Notes under the pieces: generated by a model
Told to the model about the DNA's origin: nothing
Databases searched by the model: none
Seen by the model: the letters and a program-made list of their open reading frames with translations, nothing else
Origin: Eutrigla gurnardus
Taxonomy: Eukaryota; Chordata; Actinopteri; Perciformes; Triglidae
Assembly: GCA_963514095.1 (NCBI GenBank)
Contig: OY741273.1
Coordinates: forward strand, 18,985,465-19,049,464
Length of the DNA: 64,000 nucleotides
Direction: 5' to 3'
Position numbers and translations under genes: made by a program
Part shown: piece by piece, positions 21,655 through 34,700 of the stretch
How positions within the stretch are numbered: position 1 is the stretch's first letter
Layout: each line of letters opens with the position of its first letter

Positions 21655-23842
21655 ATGAAGGCCGTCAGTACTGACTTCCTTTTGGTTGCATTTATTTCAT
21701 TATCACTGTTCCTTCTGAAACATGAAGCCAATGCTGCTTCAAAACTCTTCCGAGTGTCTGACACTATGGATGGTGGCGCGTTGATTTGCCGCGATGGGTT
21801 CATGTCCGTTTACATATCAAAGGTGGTATTTTCTGATCTTCCTCTCACCATTTATGTACAAGGTAAGACAGACACTAAAGATGCATGTTGTTGGTAATGA
21901 CACACACAGCTTTGAAGGGTTTCGCTTTGGTTTTTGTCCACATTTTCACACAGATGAACACAGTGGGTATTACCAAGCCATCGCAATAGCAAAACAGTGT
22001 CACTACTTCCTGACAGAAACTGACACCTTTGTGATCTTAACAGTTGCTTCCCATGGATGTTTTGTGAGAAGACAAGTATGTCGACTAGTTTCTTGATCTG
22101 TTGATTTTTGAATGCAAAACATATATTTGTTTCATATTCTTATCATTTTGTTCAATAGAACTATATGACAAATCTGACTGTTGTCGTCATGGCACTTGAC
22201 AAGGGAAGAGTTGAAGTTGTCAAGTCATTTCCTCTCACCTGTGAAAGGAAAATAAAAGGTATAATTCTGCGTGTGCAAATAGATATCATGACGTTATGTT
22301 TCAGAATTTAGTTTTATTATTAATCCTCAGTGTGTTTTCCACAGATGTGAACAAAACTGATAATCCACCAGTACCAAGGCATGTTTTCTGCCACAAGGAT
22401 GGATTTAACATCACCATCCCTCGGAATGACACGGTCCCACCTCTGAACCTGGATGCACTCTGGATCCCTTCCAGCCAAGGCAACAACTGTAAACCCCAGA
22501 AAAGATCCAAGGATGCTGTCACATTCAGCTTTCCCTTCGCTGATTGTGGCACTCAGTCTGTGGTAAATGTGTGTGAATTGACTCCCATCTCTCTTTAGAC
22601 TGGTCAGGTGGTGTTTAAACAGGTTTGGGCTGTGTCTTGCAGATAGCAGATGGGATTATAACCTACTGGGTCAACATTGAGGTGAAACAACATCCGCAGA
22701 CAGGCTCTATATTTCGTGACATTCCTTTCCAGTAAGAATTAAATTGTTCCACTTCTCCTGCGATGTGATGGTAATGGACACTCATTTAAATGTTCTTTTT
22801 ATCTTCATATATTAGTTATACTGTGCATTGTAGCTTTGCACTGGCCCAAATTACTCAGCTGGGCATCAAAGTTCAGGGAAAAAAATCTGAGCACCTTCCA
22901 ACTCTGAAGAATGAGGGGATACTGAGGACTGAAATGAGGTTTGCCAAAGGTTAGTTAAATTTTTGCTTTTCATTCCTAATCTTCACTTTTTTTCCCACAA
23001 TGAAACATCTAATCTTTTATCTACAGATTCCAGTTACAAGTCATTCTATTCCTCTCGGGACCCTCCAATAGTGACTGAGATTGGCCAGCCTGTGTATGTG
23101 GAGGTGTTTATTCTCAAACATGTGGACCAGGATTTGGTGCTGCTGCTGGACGACTGCTGGGCGACGCCGACTAAAAACCCGCATGACCCACAGAAATGGA
23201 ACCTGCTCGTTAAAGGGTGAATTTGTGTGACATGAACAGATGCTCTGTATTTTGCTATTTCTTTATCCAAAAGGTAATTTAAAGGTAGTGCCTGTGCTTT
23301 GATCAAAGCTCATCTTTGTATCCAATCCAGATGCCCTTTCAATGGCGATAGCCACCTAACTGTTGTGTTGCCAGTTGTCCCCAAGGAGATTAAATATCCC
23401 TCTCTTCATAAATGGTTTGTGGTCAAGCTGTTCTCATTTGTGAAGCCTGCTACCTTTGAAAATCTGGTATGTAGTAAAAAATAATAATAATAAAAAAATA
23501 ATAATTCATAGAAATAGATGTTTTTTTAATGTGCTGGTAATTTTAGCCATAGTGTTTATTTTAAATGGGATGTTCTCCTACAGGTATATTTCCATTGTGA
23601 TGTAGAGATCTGTAAGGGACCAGATTGCTTACAGTCCTGCAGCAATGGTAAGTAGAGCCCACCATTTTGAAGTCTAGTGAATAAGTTATGAATTTACACT
23701 TGCATTTCACACTGTGAATGATTGTCTGTCTGTTTTTCCATGTCTTTCAGGAAGGCGTAAAATAAGACATACCATGGCAGGGCCAGGACAGGAAATCCTT
23801 TACAGTGTAGTCTCTGGTGGACCTCTCCTGTATTTACTGTAA
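21655..23842 (+). CDS. zona pellucida domain egg-coat protein
   Basis: Ten exons give a complete protein of about 450 residues: 21655-21862, 21954-22075, 22159-22258, 22345-22562, 22643-22731, 22816-22949, 23027-23216, 23331-23466, 23584-23647 and 23751-23842. After a signal peptide (residues about 1-27) comes one free ZP-N-like unit with four cysteines (LICRDGF, KQCHYF, HGCF, LTCER). A full ZP module follows: ZP-N starting VFCHKDGFNI, then ZP-C with DDCWATP, KGCPF and YFHCDVEIC. No trefoil domain or Pro/Gln repeat is seen, which argues against ZP1/ZP4 proper. ZPD-type or a shortened ZP2/ZPAX-type protein fits better. A basic site (RRKIR) precedes a short hydrophobic end, as expected for processing before assembly into the egg envelope. 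AATAAA lies at 23928. Confidence 0.82.
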
Positions 23843-24129
23843 ATGACCAGAAAAGGGGGGGATATTTTTAGTCACATAAGGACATTGAGAACGGTTCAAT
23901 CAAGAACTGTCCATTGTTTGTAAAGAAAATAAATCTACACCTTACTTTAATTTCAAGTAATCAGATGTTGGATGATGTAGGTGTTTAGATGGTGGGAAAA
24001 GCTTGTTTGTGTCTCCAGTTTTCTTTTTCATCACTGTAAATTGTATGCACCCTGTGGTTGGTGGGCTTGACGTGAAAACGCAGGAGACATTCATTTGTTG
24101 AGTATGGGGAACATTTCACATTCACAAAT

Positions 24130-24425
24130 ATTAAATGACTTGTTCTAAACTTTATTTTGTATTTTGATATTGATATTTTTGCACTCCCTGCACAAACTGT
24201 ACTGCCTCAAAACAGTTATATTGTAGGCTACAAACTTGTTTATGTTTATGTCTGTTTAAGTTATATGTTATAGTGTCTCTTACATATTTTTTAGTGTAAA
24301 TTTCTATTCCGGTACTTTTTCTCTTTTATGACATGTTTATTGTATGCACCAAACACAACCAAGACAAATTCCTTGCAAGTGAAAACTTACTTTGGCAATA
24401 AACCTGATACTGATTCTGAGAAAAT
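24130..24425 (-). mobile_element. LINE-tail-like dispersed repeat (minus orientation)
   Basis: Ends with GGCAATAAACCTGATACTGA followed by TTCTGAG. Its reverse complement (GGTTTATTGCCAAAGTA...CAAGGAATTTGTCTTGG) matches the repeat at 48.76 kb. It fills much of the space between the ZP gene and dhx40. Confidence 0.6.
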
Positions 24426-24633
24426 TGACACTATTCTGGGTTCTGTTTAATAATTAATAAATCCACTTGTGGACATATGAACAAATCGAAGAAATAACAT
24501 GATTTATTTTATTTGTGTGATTAATAAGGTCTGGTACATTTCGGTGTAAATAAAGTTTAATACAAAAAATTTTAAATCTCTACGCATGCTTTTATTGTGG
24601 TGGAGGAGTTTCGGTCATGTGCCTGTAGCTCGA

Positions 24634-24638
24634 CCAAT
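24634..24638 (+). promoter_or_regulatory. dhx40: CCAAT box in the dhx40 promoter
   Basis: CCAAT followed by AGG, about 220 bases upstream of the dhx40 ATG. It is a typical NF-Y site position for a housekeeping promoter without a TATA box. Confidence 0.4.
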
Positions 24639-24854
24639 AGGAACACCGAATGAGTTAGTTTGCGGAAGTAATTGAGCGAGTGTGTCGTGTTTGAAATCGC
24701 AGACAAAACTGTTGAAGTCACTATTTTTAAAGGTAAATGCCGTCGTCTGTGGGTACAAACACCAACCTATCGCGTTCCGCATGATTAACGTCCGCATTTC
24801 GTTCGTCTGCTCACCTCCTCACACTATCACCTGCTGCTGAACTCGTTGTCCGCT

Positions 24855-27800
24855 ATGTCCAAATCAACGAGACGAGAAGATGAGTCAAAACATCTGCCAA
24901 TCTATAAGCACAAAGCCAAACTGACTCGGGCTGTCGAAGAGAGCACTTTTCTGGTTGTGACCGGTGAGACTGGCAGCGGGAAAACCACACAACTTCCTAA
25001 ATACCTCTATCAAGCAAGTAAGCTGTGAATTTCGTTGTCCTGTCCCTTTTTAATATTAAGTTATACTGCTAAACACAAACTACATAAAGCAAGACTACGT
25101 TGGGATTATTTTCTATCCTATTATTGTTTAGGTTTTTGTAAAGATGGCAAAATTGGCATCACACAGCCCCGCCGGGTGGCCGCCATCACGGTGGCCCAGC
25201 GGGTAGCCCAGGAGATGCAGTGCACTCTGGGTAGAGAAGTTGGCTACCAAGTACGATTTGATGACTGCACATCACAGGTGAGTGGTAAAGATGCCTTTGT
25301 ACATGTATAGAAATGTTTTTTTTTATAGTGAATATTCGCTAACCTGAAGATATGCCTGTGTGTGAGCCAGAGCACAGCGGTGAAGTACATGACAGACGGC
25401 TGTTTGCTCAGAGAGGTCCTGGCAGATCCTCTGCTTTCTCAGTACAGTGTTGTGATTTTGGATGAAGTCCACGAACGCAGCCTCAACACAGTAAGTCAAT
25501 AGCCAGTATCATAAACATTTATCATTTCTGCACATTACAGCTGGTCATCATACAAAACGTGCTTCTCCCTGTCAGTCTTCCGAGGCTCCTATTGATTACG
25601 TGTTTGTATCTGGTGCAGGATATTCTCTTGGGTCTATTGAAGAAAATGTTCTTCAACCCTGCTGAGGCCACCAAAGGCCGAGCCTCCCCTTTGAAGGTGA
25701 TTGTGATGTCCGCCACCTTGGAAGCTGACAAACTTTCAGCCTTTCTCGGGGACTGCCCCGTCTTTGCCATTCCTGGGAGGACCTTTCCTGTCACCAGCAC
25801 ATTTGGTTTTGCTGTAGGACCTAAAGACATAGAAAGCACTGGCTATGTAAAAGAGGTACTGAGATTCACCTTTGGTGTTTTTTCTTTACTTTTAAGATTG
25901 CCGAAGGAAAATAACATTTCTTTTAACTTGGTTCCACAACTTTACTGTCATTACTCAAGTTGATCTTATTATAGCTGGATATGTTTTGTTGGTATTTATT
26001 TTATTTTTTTTAAATGTTGCTTTGCAGGTGGTCAAAGTGGCCCTTGATGTGCACACCGGTGAAATGGCTGGGGATATTCTCGTGTTTTTGACAGGTAACT
26101 CACAATTATCAAGCTCTAAGATCAAACTCTGAACTCTCACAATAACCCTCCGTGTTTAACAGGACAGTCAGAGATTGAGCGTGCGTGCGACTTGTTGTAT
26201 GAAAAAGCTGAGTCCGTTGACTACCGCTATGATGTGGAGGACCAAACGGTGGAGGGCCTTCTTATTTTGCCCCTTTATGGATCCATGCCAACTGGTAAAT
26301 GCATACAACAGTTGTCACATTTTATTCATCGATAAACAAACGGATTCAAATTGTAGATTTTTTCCAGTTTAAGTCAATATCTTTCTTTTTTTGCATTTTT
26401 GCTCGTCATAGATCAACAGAGGCAGATCTTTCAGCCCCCACCTTCAGGAATAAGGAAGTGTGTTGTGGCCACTAATATCGCAGCAACATCTCTGACCATC
26501 AATGGCATAAAGTGAGTGAGGCCTATGGTTATTCACTGTCCACTAGGCTGCATTTATGAGATATAAAACAAAGTGTGTGTCATTAACATCACTTAAATGT
26601 TTCACGCAAAGCATTTCCTCATCCAATTGTTTTTCCATAAAGGTACATCATAGACAGTGGGTTTGTGAAGCAACTCAACCACAACTCAAGGGTAGGCATG
26701 GATGCATTGGAAGTGGTGCCTATTTCAAAGTGAGTTTCCAAAGTAGAGTTTTGTTAAAGTACTTCCCCTGCTAACAACCATGCCATTAGTTATCTATTTA
26801 TTTTTCGGACTGGATTTTTCTGTGGGGATTTTCTGTGATTAGGAGTGAGGCTCAGCAGAGAGCAGGCCGAGCTGGAAGAACCTCCGCCGGGAAATGCTTT
26901 CGAATCTACACCAATGAATTCTGGGAGAAGTGCATGCCTGAATATACTGTTCCGGAAATCCAGAGGACAAGTCTGACTTCGGTGATACTCACACTCAAGT
27001 GCCTGGGTGTCCATGACGTCATTAGGTACACTTACACCCATTTGAAGTCTGCTTGCTTTCTCATAGCTCGGCTTTGTTTTTTGCTCCCTTGACCTTCTTT
27101 AACAAAGAGTTGGCTTCTTTTAAGGTTTCCTTATCTGGACCGTCCAGAGGAAAGGTTTATTCTTGAGGCATTAAAACAACTCTACCAATTCGATGCCATC
27201 GACAGGTGAGCAGTTACATCTGTTGACCTGCAGAATTCCAAGCACAGGAGTTGCGTTTTAAGTCATTCTCTGAAATGTCATGAGCTCTGCTCTGTCTGGT
27301 ATGTTGACTGTAGGGGAGGTGGAGTGACACGGCTCGGGGAGCTGATGGTGGAGTTCCCCCTGTATCCAGGCCTTACCAGGGCCTTGATTAAAGCCGCTTC
27401 ACTCGGCTGTCAGGACCTGCTGCTCCCTGTGGCCGCCATGCTGTCTGTAGAGAACATTTTCATCAGGCCAGGTAAACAATTTAGCGTTCAAACAGAAAAC
27501 CTTGGAACTACGACGGAGAAAAAACAGAGCTTGCAAAAAAAAAAATTTATATTTAGAATGTATTAAGGGAATTGTCTAGTAGCAAAGAAACTAAACATGT
27601 CTCTTAAATATAGAGAAATGAAGTGTTAAGACTGATCTCTTCCTGCCTGTAGGCCACCCCAAGCAGCAGAAAGAGGCAGATGACAAGCACAGGGCGCTGG
27701 CTACCAGTATGAATGACTTTGCCACTCTCCTCAGTGTGTTTCAGTCATGTAAATCCAGGTAAAGAACTTAACGGATTAATGCTGCAAGATGCATCCATAT

Positions 27801-29159
27801 TAGTTATTTTTGTGCATGCCATTACATGTTAGTGGCATTCTATCACTTGCCATGTATTCAGGACTTTAAACTGCACGATGATATTTTATCACCACTATCA
27901 AGAGTGTGAGCCGTTCTCTTGTACCCTGCAGTGACAGACCCTCAGTGTGGTGTAAAGATAATTGGATCCACTGGAGGGCACTGAAGTCTGCCTTTAGCGT
28001 GGAGACTCAGTTGCGAGAGATCCTCCTCCGCCTCCAACAGGTACAGCAGTTTATGGAACATCATTTCCACATCACTGACTGGTGTTTCCATACTCTGTGA
28101 AATGCTTCATAATGATGTAAACATTTACAACTGTACAAATACACAATTGCAATTCTGCCTATTTATTATTAGCTGCGGTGAATCATGCTTGCTCTCCACA
28201 TTAATGTTGTTTGTTTTCCAACACACTGCTGTGATCACTAATTTTTACGTGTGACCCCCCTCGTTTCAGAAGAGAGATTTCCCTGTAGACACATTTGATG
28301 GCAATAAGAGTGAGCTCTTCAGACGATGCTTGTGCACAGGATACTTCACCAACGTTGCCAGAAGGTATCGCCAAGGTTCATTTAAAATCATCCATATTTA
28401 ACTCTCCTTTGGGAATCCTTTCTCATCTCTTAGTCATGTGATCTTTTCAAGATTTGTGAATAATCTTTTTCCATCTCACAAAGGTCTGTTGGAAAGGTAT
28501 TTTGCACAATGGATGGCCACGGGTCCATGGTTCACATTCATCCTTCCTCATCGGTAAATGCAATTTAAAAAATATCTTGATTAACAAACTGCATTCATAG
28601 AGGACACATTATGTTTGGAACCAAAACGTTTGTGCTTCTCTCTTGCTACTCTAAGCTGTTTGACCATGAGCATGAGCTGAACTGGGTCATTTTCCACGAT
28701 GTGCTGGTGACCTCACGGGTGTACATCCGGACCGCGTGTCCTATTCGATACGAGTGGGTGAAGGACTTATTGCCTAAACTACATGAGGTGGACGTCTATG
28801 AGCTGAGCAGCGTGGCAAGAGAAGAAGTGACTGATGAGGAGATGATGAAATGGGAGACCAGAGAAGCAGCCAAAAGACAACTAGGTTTTAAGAATTCCTT
28901 GGATAATATATTTTGAAATTGTGATGTTATACAGCTTGTTGGTTAATGGATTAAAATGCCCTTTGGGCACGAAGAGTGAATGAAATAATCTATAACAGCC
29001 TAATAGCTTCCTTTGTATTGTTTACTTTTTTTTTCAGAGGATTCTACCGAGGATGTCATGAAGAAGCTGGAGAAACGAAACGATGAAACCGCCGTCAGCG
29101 ATGCTCGTGCTCGCTACCTGCAACGAAAGCAACAAAGACAACAAAATAAAGCCCTTTGA
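24855..29159 (+). CDS. dhx40: DHX40, DEAH-family RNA helicase
   Basis: Seventeen phase-consistent exons, first coding exon 24855-25017 and last 29038-29159, give about 734 residues, slightly shorter than mammalian DHX40. Others include 25132-25277, 25371-25490, 25619-25855, 26028-26094, 26163-26294, 26412-26511, 26643-26729, 26843-27025, 27314-27471 and 28656-28884. RecA motifs are complete: GETGSGKT (I), TQPRR (Ia), motif II, SAT (III), FLTGQ, TNIAATSLTI (V) and QRAGRAGRTSAGKCFRIY (VI). Winged-helix, ratchet and OB regions follow, ending in the basic ARYLQRKQQR tail. PKYLYQA, DDCTSQ, FVKQLNHN, FCTMDG and PIRYEWVKDLLPKLHE single out DHX40. The N terminus lacks the longer mammalian leader. Motif II reads DEVH, not DEAH. 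DHX40 is an ATP-dependent RNA helicase of poorly known substrate. AATAAA lies at 29235. Confidence 0.95.
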
Positions 29160-29489
29160 CGGAAAGCACTTGCTTTCTGATGACCAGTTTCACACAATGT
29201 ATCACAAACGAGCATTTTTTGGAAAAGATATCTAAATAAACATTTGCTAAATTTATAACATTGTATTTTTTTTTTGTATCGTTCCACTTCAAGCAAAATG
29301 ATGTAGTTGGTTTCATAGGTGTTTTGACATGGTTCATAGCTTAACAAAATTGGTGCTGTATTCCTAAACACTGAGTAAATTCAACCTTTGTGTGTTTCGC
29401 TGTCCACGTCAGTACACCAGCTCTGTGCAGCTGGGGTGAGGTTAAGGTTACAGCATAGTACTTGATGTACTTTCACACCGACTGTTCAG

Positions 29490-29950
29490 GTGCAGTGGAC
29501 CCTCTCTGGCCTCGTACGTCACTTCCTTTGTGTGCGTCTGCGGGGCTGCTGTACTGTCTGGCTGGGACGGAGGGCTTCCACGCTAAGCAGGCGACTAACC
29601 TCATTAAGATCACAAAAAAAGGCGGTTTTTAATCCGTCAGGGATTTCTGAGATTATTTGTACACGTTCTCTAACCTAACTATCCATCAAGTTCGAGCTCA
29701 GTGGACTTTATTCCGTCGCTGGCTTGCGCACGCTTCGGTGAACCACTGCAGCAGCAACAGACCGAGCACGCCGCCGCTGTTGTTGTGAGAGAAGAAAACA
29801 AGCTCAGTCCGCTAAGCTGTGTGATCATTGACAGAGTTCAATACACACAAGCTTCGAGTGATAACCGGTGGGTGCAGCGTTGTGCCAGTGTATCTCCGAG
29901 CCTCTTCAGCAACCGACCGGTTGGGAATATCTTTTGCTGCCGAAGCCGAG
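29490..29950 (+). promoter_or_regulatory. akt2: akt2 promoter and non-coding first exon (putative)
   Basis: GC- and CpG-rich sequence with TACGTCAC (CRE-like) followed by TTCCT (ETS-like) near 29515, and a strong donor (GAG|GTAAGAAA) after 29950. The coding akt2 exon at 31780 is preceded by an acceptor region, so a 5' UTR exon ending here is the simplest model. The transcription start is not determined. Confidence 0.45.
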
Positions 29951-31779
29951 GTAAGAAACGCCGGGGTAACGAGGAGAACGGGCGCAAACGGCTAACTGAC
30001 ATGCTAACTAGCTGTTAGCTCGAGAGCTGTTAGGCTAGCTGCCTTGTTTGGTCGTAATGCGCTCATGGTCAGTGTCCTCGCTGCTGTCTGTCTGTCGTGC
30101 CACTTGGCCAAATTGCCCATCAGGCGTCGTCGAGGTGTCTTAGCAACTTGTGTACAGAAAAGCTAACGAACCCGCCTTTCACTCGGACGGTAACGTTAAC
30201 GTTTGTTGACTTTGCATCGGTTAGCAAGGTAACGTTACCAACGTTACACTTGAAAGGAGGGAGGACGTGTTAACCTCACGTTAATGTTTACGCCAGGCAG
30301 CTGACAGTTGTGCTGTGTACCGTTACAATGTGTTGGGCTTCGGTTAACTGCGATGATATAAGGTTAATTGTGTAGCTGTGTTATATAAAGTACGGGCTCT
30401 TAACTAGTTTCTCAAGTTGCGCTAGGTTACGTGTAAACACAGTACCTTAACGGTCGGCTGGATGTTATTATCGATGTCTTGTTTGTAGGACCATTAAACT
30501 TTTCGCTGGTGTGAGTTACAGTGAACGATAGAAAGCTGTAGTGCTTCATATTATCTCACAGAGCACAGTCAGTATTACCACAGCCCTGTAAAGGATGCAC
30601 TTCTGATGGCCATAACAACGTCTGAACTCGTGGGAAGCCTTATCTATGTTTTTTTTTATTTGTATTTTTTATCTTTGTAAACAAAGCAGTTCAAACAGTC
30701 TTTGTGTTCTGGTTGACTGTATGCACTGTAATATTCAACCTCATCACTTTCACTGGAATACCGTGAAATTCTGGTAAACCTATTATCTAACATAAGCTGT
30801 TGATTCAGGGCTGACCCTGGATCACCAAGGCCCCCCCACAAACATTCAGCAAGAGCTTTGGGAGGGCTATTACATTTGACAATACAGGGCTTTGCAGCCA
30901 TTTTGATAATGTTTGATGAGTGGCATATTCAATGTTGGCATCACTAGAGTAACAATAACCACCATATTTGGATATATATCGTGACTCTGAGAAGCTGGTG
31001 TCTTTTAGGGAGAGTTGCATGGGGTGAAGGGATGTTAATATCTAGCCTGTGTTTATGATGGTTATCATGCCACTTTGGATGTCATAAGTGTCAGATTATC
31101 AGATATGAGGTGGTGAGCAGATGTATGGATTTCAGCAATTGCTGTTGTTGTGTTTCAAGGCAACACAGAAGGTGAGAAATGTTTTCAAGAGCAAAACACG
31201 GGAACGTTTCCTTTGTTTTGAGAAATAGGTTTCACTTTATAATCTCCACATTCCTGGCTGTACTTTTACATATTTTAAGCCCCGTTTCACATATATTTGT
31301 AGATGTAAATAAAATATTATCCAGGGCTTTATTTTTTATTCAAAGTGAGTAAATTAATTGTAAATAGTCTGGAGCCTCAGAGCTGTGTTGTTTTGTTTAC
31401 ATGGGCACAAGTGAACAGAGGTTTTGAATATTTAACAATGAGTAACTGTGCACTCGTAATAAGCATTCACTTGGAATTCTGTTATTCTTATCTGTCTGAT
31501 ATGGCTGGTTTAAAGCCCTTCTCATGTGAATGAACATTGATAGACTGTGAGTTTTACATGTTAAAGCTACACCAGGCTGTATTTTATGGACAATTTTGCA
31601 CTAATTGTGTATCCTGTTTTAACATTATATTTTTTTCTGTTCTTTTCCACCAGGTATTACATGATACATTTTTTAAAACGTGAGCCACTGTCAGGCACTT
31701 GACCAACAGAAACAGTTTGCACAATTTCCACCAGCTTCTCTGCAGCCCCCTCCCAACCCAGACAGTCTTCTGCCCCAGC

Positions 31780-34700
31780 ATGAATGAAGTCAGTGTTGTG
31801 AGAGAGGGATGGCTCCACAAGAGAGGTAAGGGGGCCCCTTGTGTTCACCATCGTCGGAGTCTACATTAAAGTGCATGTTTAAATCTATATTTTGAGTTTA
31901 CTAGTTTGTAAAGTATCTGTCATATTAGTTTTCACATTAGTGGAGAACAGGTGTGCTCAGCTAAGTTCAGTAATTATACTGTTACATGGAGTAGCCATAT
32001 ATTCAAGTCCAATACAAGTAGTACAACATGAAAATGAAGTTGTATCAAAAATCACCTGTCTGTTTTCTAGGTGAATACATTAAAACGTGGCGTCCTCGCT
32101 ACTTCATCTTGAAGAGTGATGGCTCCTTTATCGGCTACAAAGAGAAGCCTGAGGTGTCCAGTGATCATAGCCTCCCACCACTCAACAACTTCTCTGTCGC
32201 AGGTCAGTTTTCCCTTCCGGCTGTTCTATAGTAGGTGCCAGATTAAACTTTGAGTGGTGTTTTTATGTATTGTTGTTGGTGCCTTCAGTTTTCCGTATCG
32301 GCTGATGTTTTTCTCTCTTGTAGAATGCCAACTCATGAAGACAGAGCGTCCAAGGCCCAACACATTTGTCATTCGTTGCCTGCAGTGGACCACAGTTATT
32401 GAGCGCACCTTCCATGTAGACAGCAATGAGGAGAGGTAAAGACATTTATTCCAAGGGTTTTCTTTTAAGTCATATTATCTGTCTCTGTGGTAGAAGAAGA
32501 CCCCTGTAGTGGGCTTTAGGCCAGTATATCTCACAAACGGACATCATCAAACAAAGACTAAATATCTTCTTCCTCCACAAGCTAGAGAACTTTGTTCTGT
32601 TGTCTCCTGCTCCCCATTATCAATTAAACTACAATTTTTGAAAATAGCCGAACAGAATAAGTTTAAAGAAAACCATGATTTGCTTGAGCAAAGCGGAAGA
32701 AAATGGATGGATGGCTGGATGATTTGCTTGATCCCAGCTTATGAAATCTACGTGTTTATTAAGGCAAACTGTTCTTTTTGCGTCACATTTACACTGAAGA
32801 GTTATGTGTGACGTTATCCGTGGTTGGGCACAGCATACTGGTTAAAAATAACAATAACATAATAATTCAGATGTATCGTACTTTGGAACAGATTTGTGGG
32901 CATAAAAAACCCTGGCTTCGTGTGAATTGAAGACCAACATAAACTAAAAGGAAAGAAATGCATTTTCAGATTTAGCCAGTTTAAAAGGCATGTGGTCTAC
33001 TATCCTGTCTGTCAGAATGGATATGACAGAAGTATTGACAGTCATGGAGCAATGTCGGGGGCCTTAAATGGGCCATTGTTCACTACAGCCAGTGATATCC
33101 ATTTTAGTTTGAAAGAGTAGCAAAGACCATCATGCTTGAAACAGAATTCAGTGCCAGATAAGCCCTGGTTATTCACCCCTAACCCAAGCAATCGTCATAG
33201 TTTATATCAGCGCTGCCAAGTACCAAATCCCAGCAGCCCTTCAGATTATCCTCTACCATCTAAATTTAGTTTGCTAGACTACTGTTTTTCCTTTAAGATA
33301 TGTTTTGGTGCCACATCTAAACCTTATGTCTGTATATAAAGAGTTTAGAAACAAACGTAACTGCTTACTGCAGTTCACCCTAAAGCAAACTCCTGCCAAT
33401 TCAACTGTTTATGGAATAAATTCAGAGTAATGTAGACATGGGGTTGGCTAGATTTGATAAAGGTAATGTGTGTTTTCTTCTGGGTCAGGGAGGAATGGAT
33501 GCGATCGATCCAGGCAGTGGCAAATAGCCTGAAGAGTCAGCAGCAGGATGAGGAGCCCATGGAGATTAAATTTGGCTCACCAAGTGACATCAGCGGCACA
33601 GAGGAGATGGAGATTGCTGTGTCCAAATCCCGCACAAAAGTGGTGAGTATTTGCACAAGCAGCTGCTGGCAGCAGAGTGTTTGCTGTGTTTTTCCAGCTA
33701 AGCTCATCTTTATTGAGCAAGTTGTTTAAACTTTAAGCCTCTTTCTCAAAGCTTTTTTTTTTTCTTTTTTTTTTTGGTGAAGCAACCTTTAAATGAGTGG
33801 AGGGCAACATTTGTTTATATATTTTGTCTAACGCTGATTTACTTCAGTGGTTTTCAGTGGTTACTTTTTACAGACTTGGTTTGTCTATTGCCTTCTGACT
33901 TTCTGACGTCATACAGCGTTAAAAGTATGGAGAGATCCATTATGTATAACAGTTATACATACTGCATCACTACATGCTTTTGCATTTACCAAAGAAGTAG
34001 AGGTTTGTGGTTCTTTTTTGGAATTATCTTTATTTTAAGGATTTCCTGCTTAACATTACATGTGACATTTTTCAAATTGTGATCAGTAGTATCAGATCAG
34101 TATTTTTTTTTCTTTTTTTAAGATTGTTTGGGCATTTTATGCCTTTATTTGACGGTGATAGCTGAGAGAGACAGGAAATGAGGGGGGAAAGAAAGTAGGG
34201 GGGAGGGGTAAAATGCAGTAAATGGTCTGGCCTGTTGGGAAATTAAACAGGGGCCCAATCCTAATGTCCCCCCTCACGGACTCACGGACTTTGATGCGCG
34301 TTCCCGTTCAGTGCCTGAGGGCTTAGGCCTGTCCCACTGTCAAATCGTCAGGGCTCGCTTGCATACTTTTTGAGCCCTTTATGCCCACTTTCTGTAAGTC
34401 AGCATCGATGCTGACTTTGCCTGAGGGAATTATTATGTGTGTAATATTACATTTACACAGAAACATTAACATTAAAGATTTAATTTGGAACATAAAACAC
34501 TTGAAATCATAGGAATGTCATCATAGGCTACACACCTGTTTATTCATCAACCATTTATTTTAATTTATCTTATTGAAGCTGTTTTAACTAAAATAAGTTA
34601 ATACATTATTTCACAATAATTATGTCTGGTCTGGAATGATAACAGCCTCGAAAACGTTCAAATTGGGTGTAAAAAAAAATAAAACAAACTTTTAGATAAC

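Noticed and set aside
24846..24856. Upstream TTG as an alternative dhx40 start
   Set aside because: Adds only three residues; the ATG at 24855 is the normal choice.
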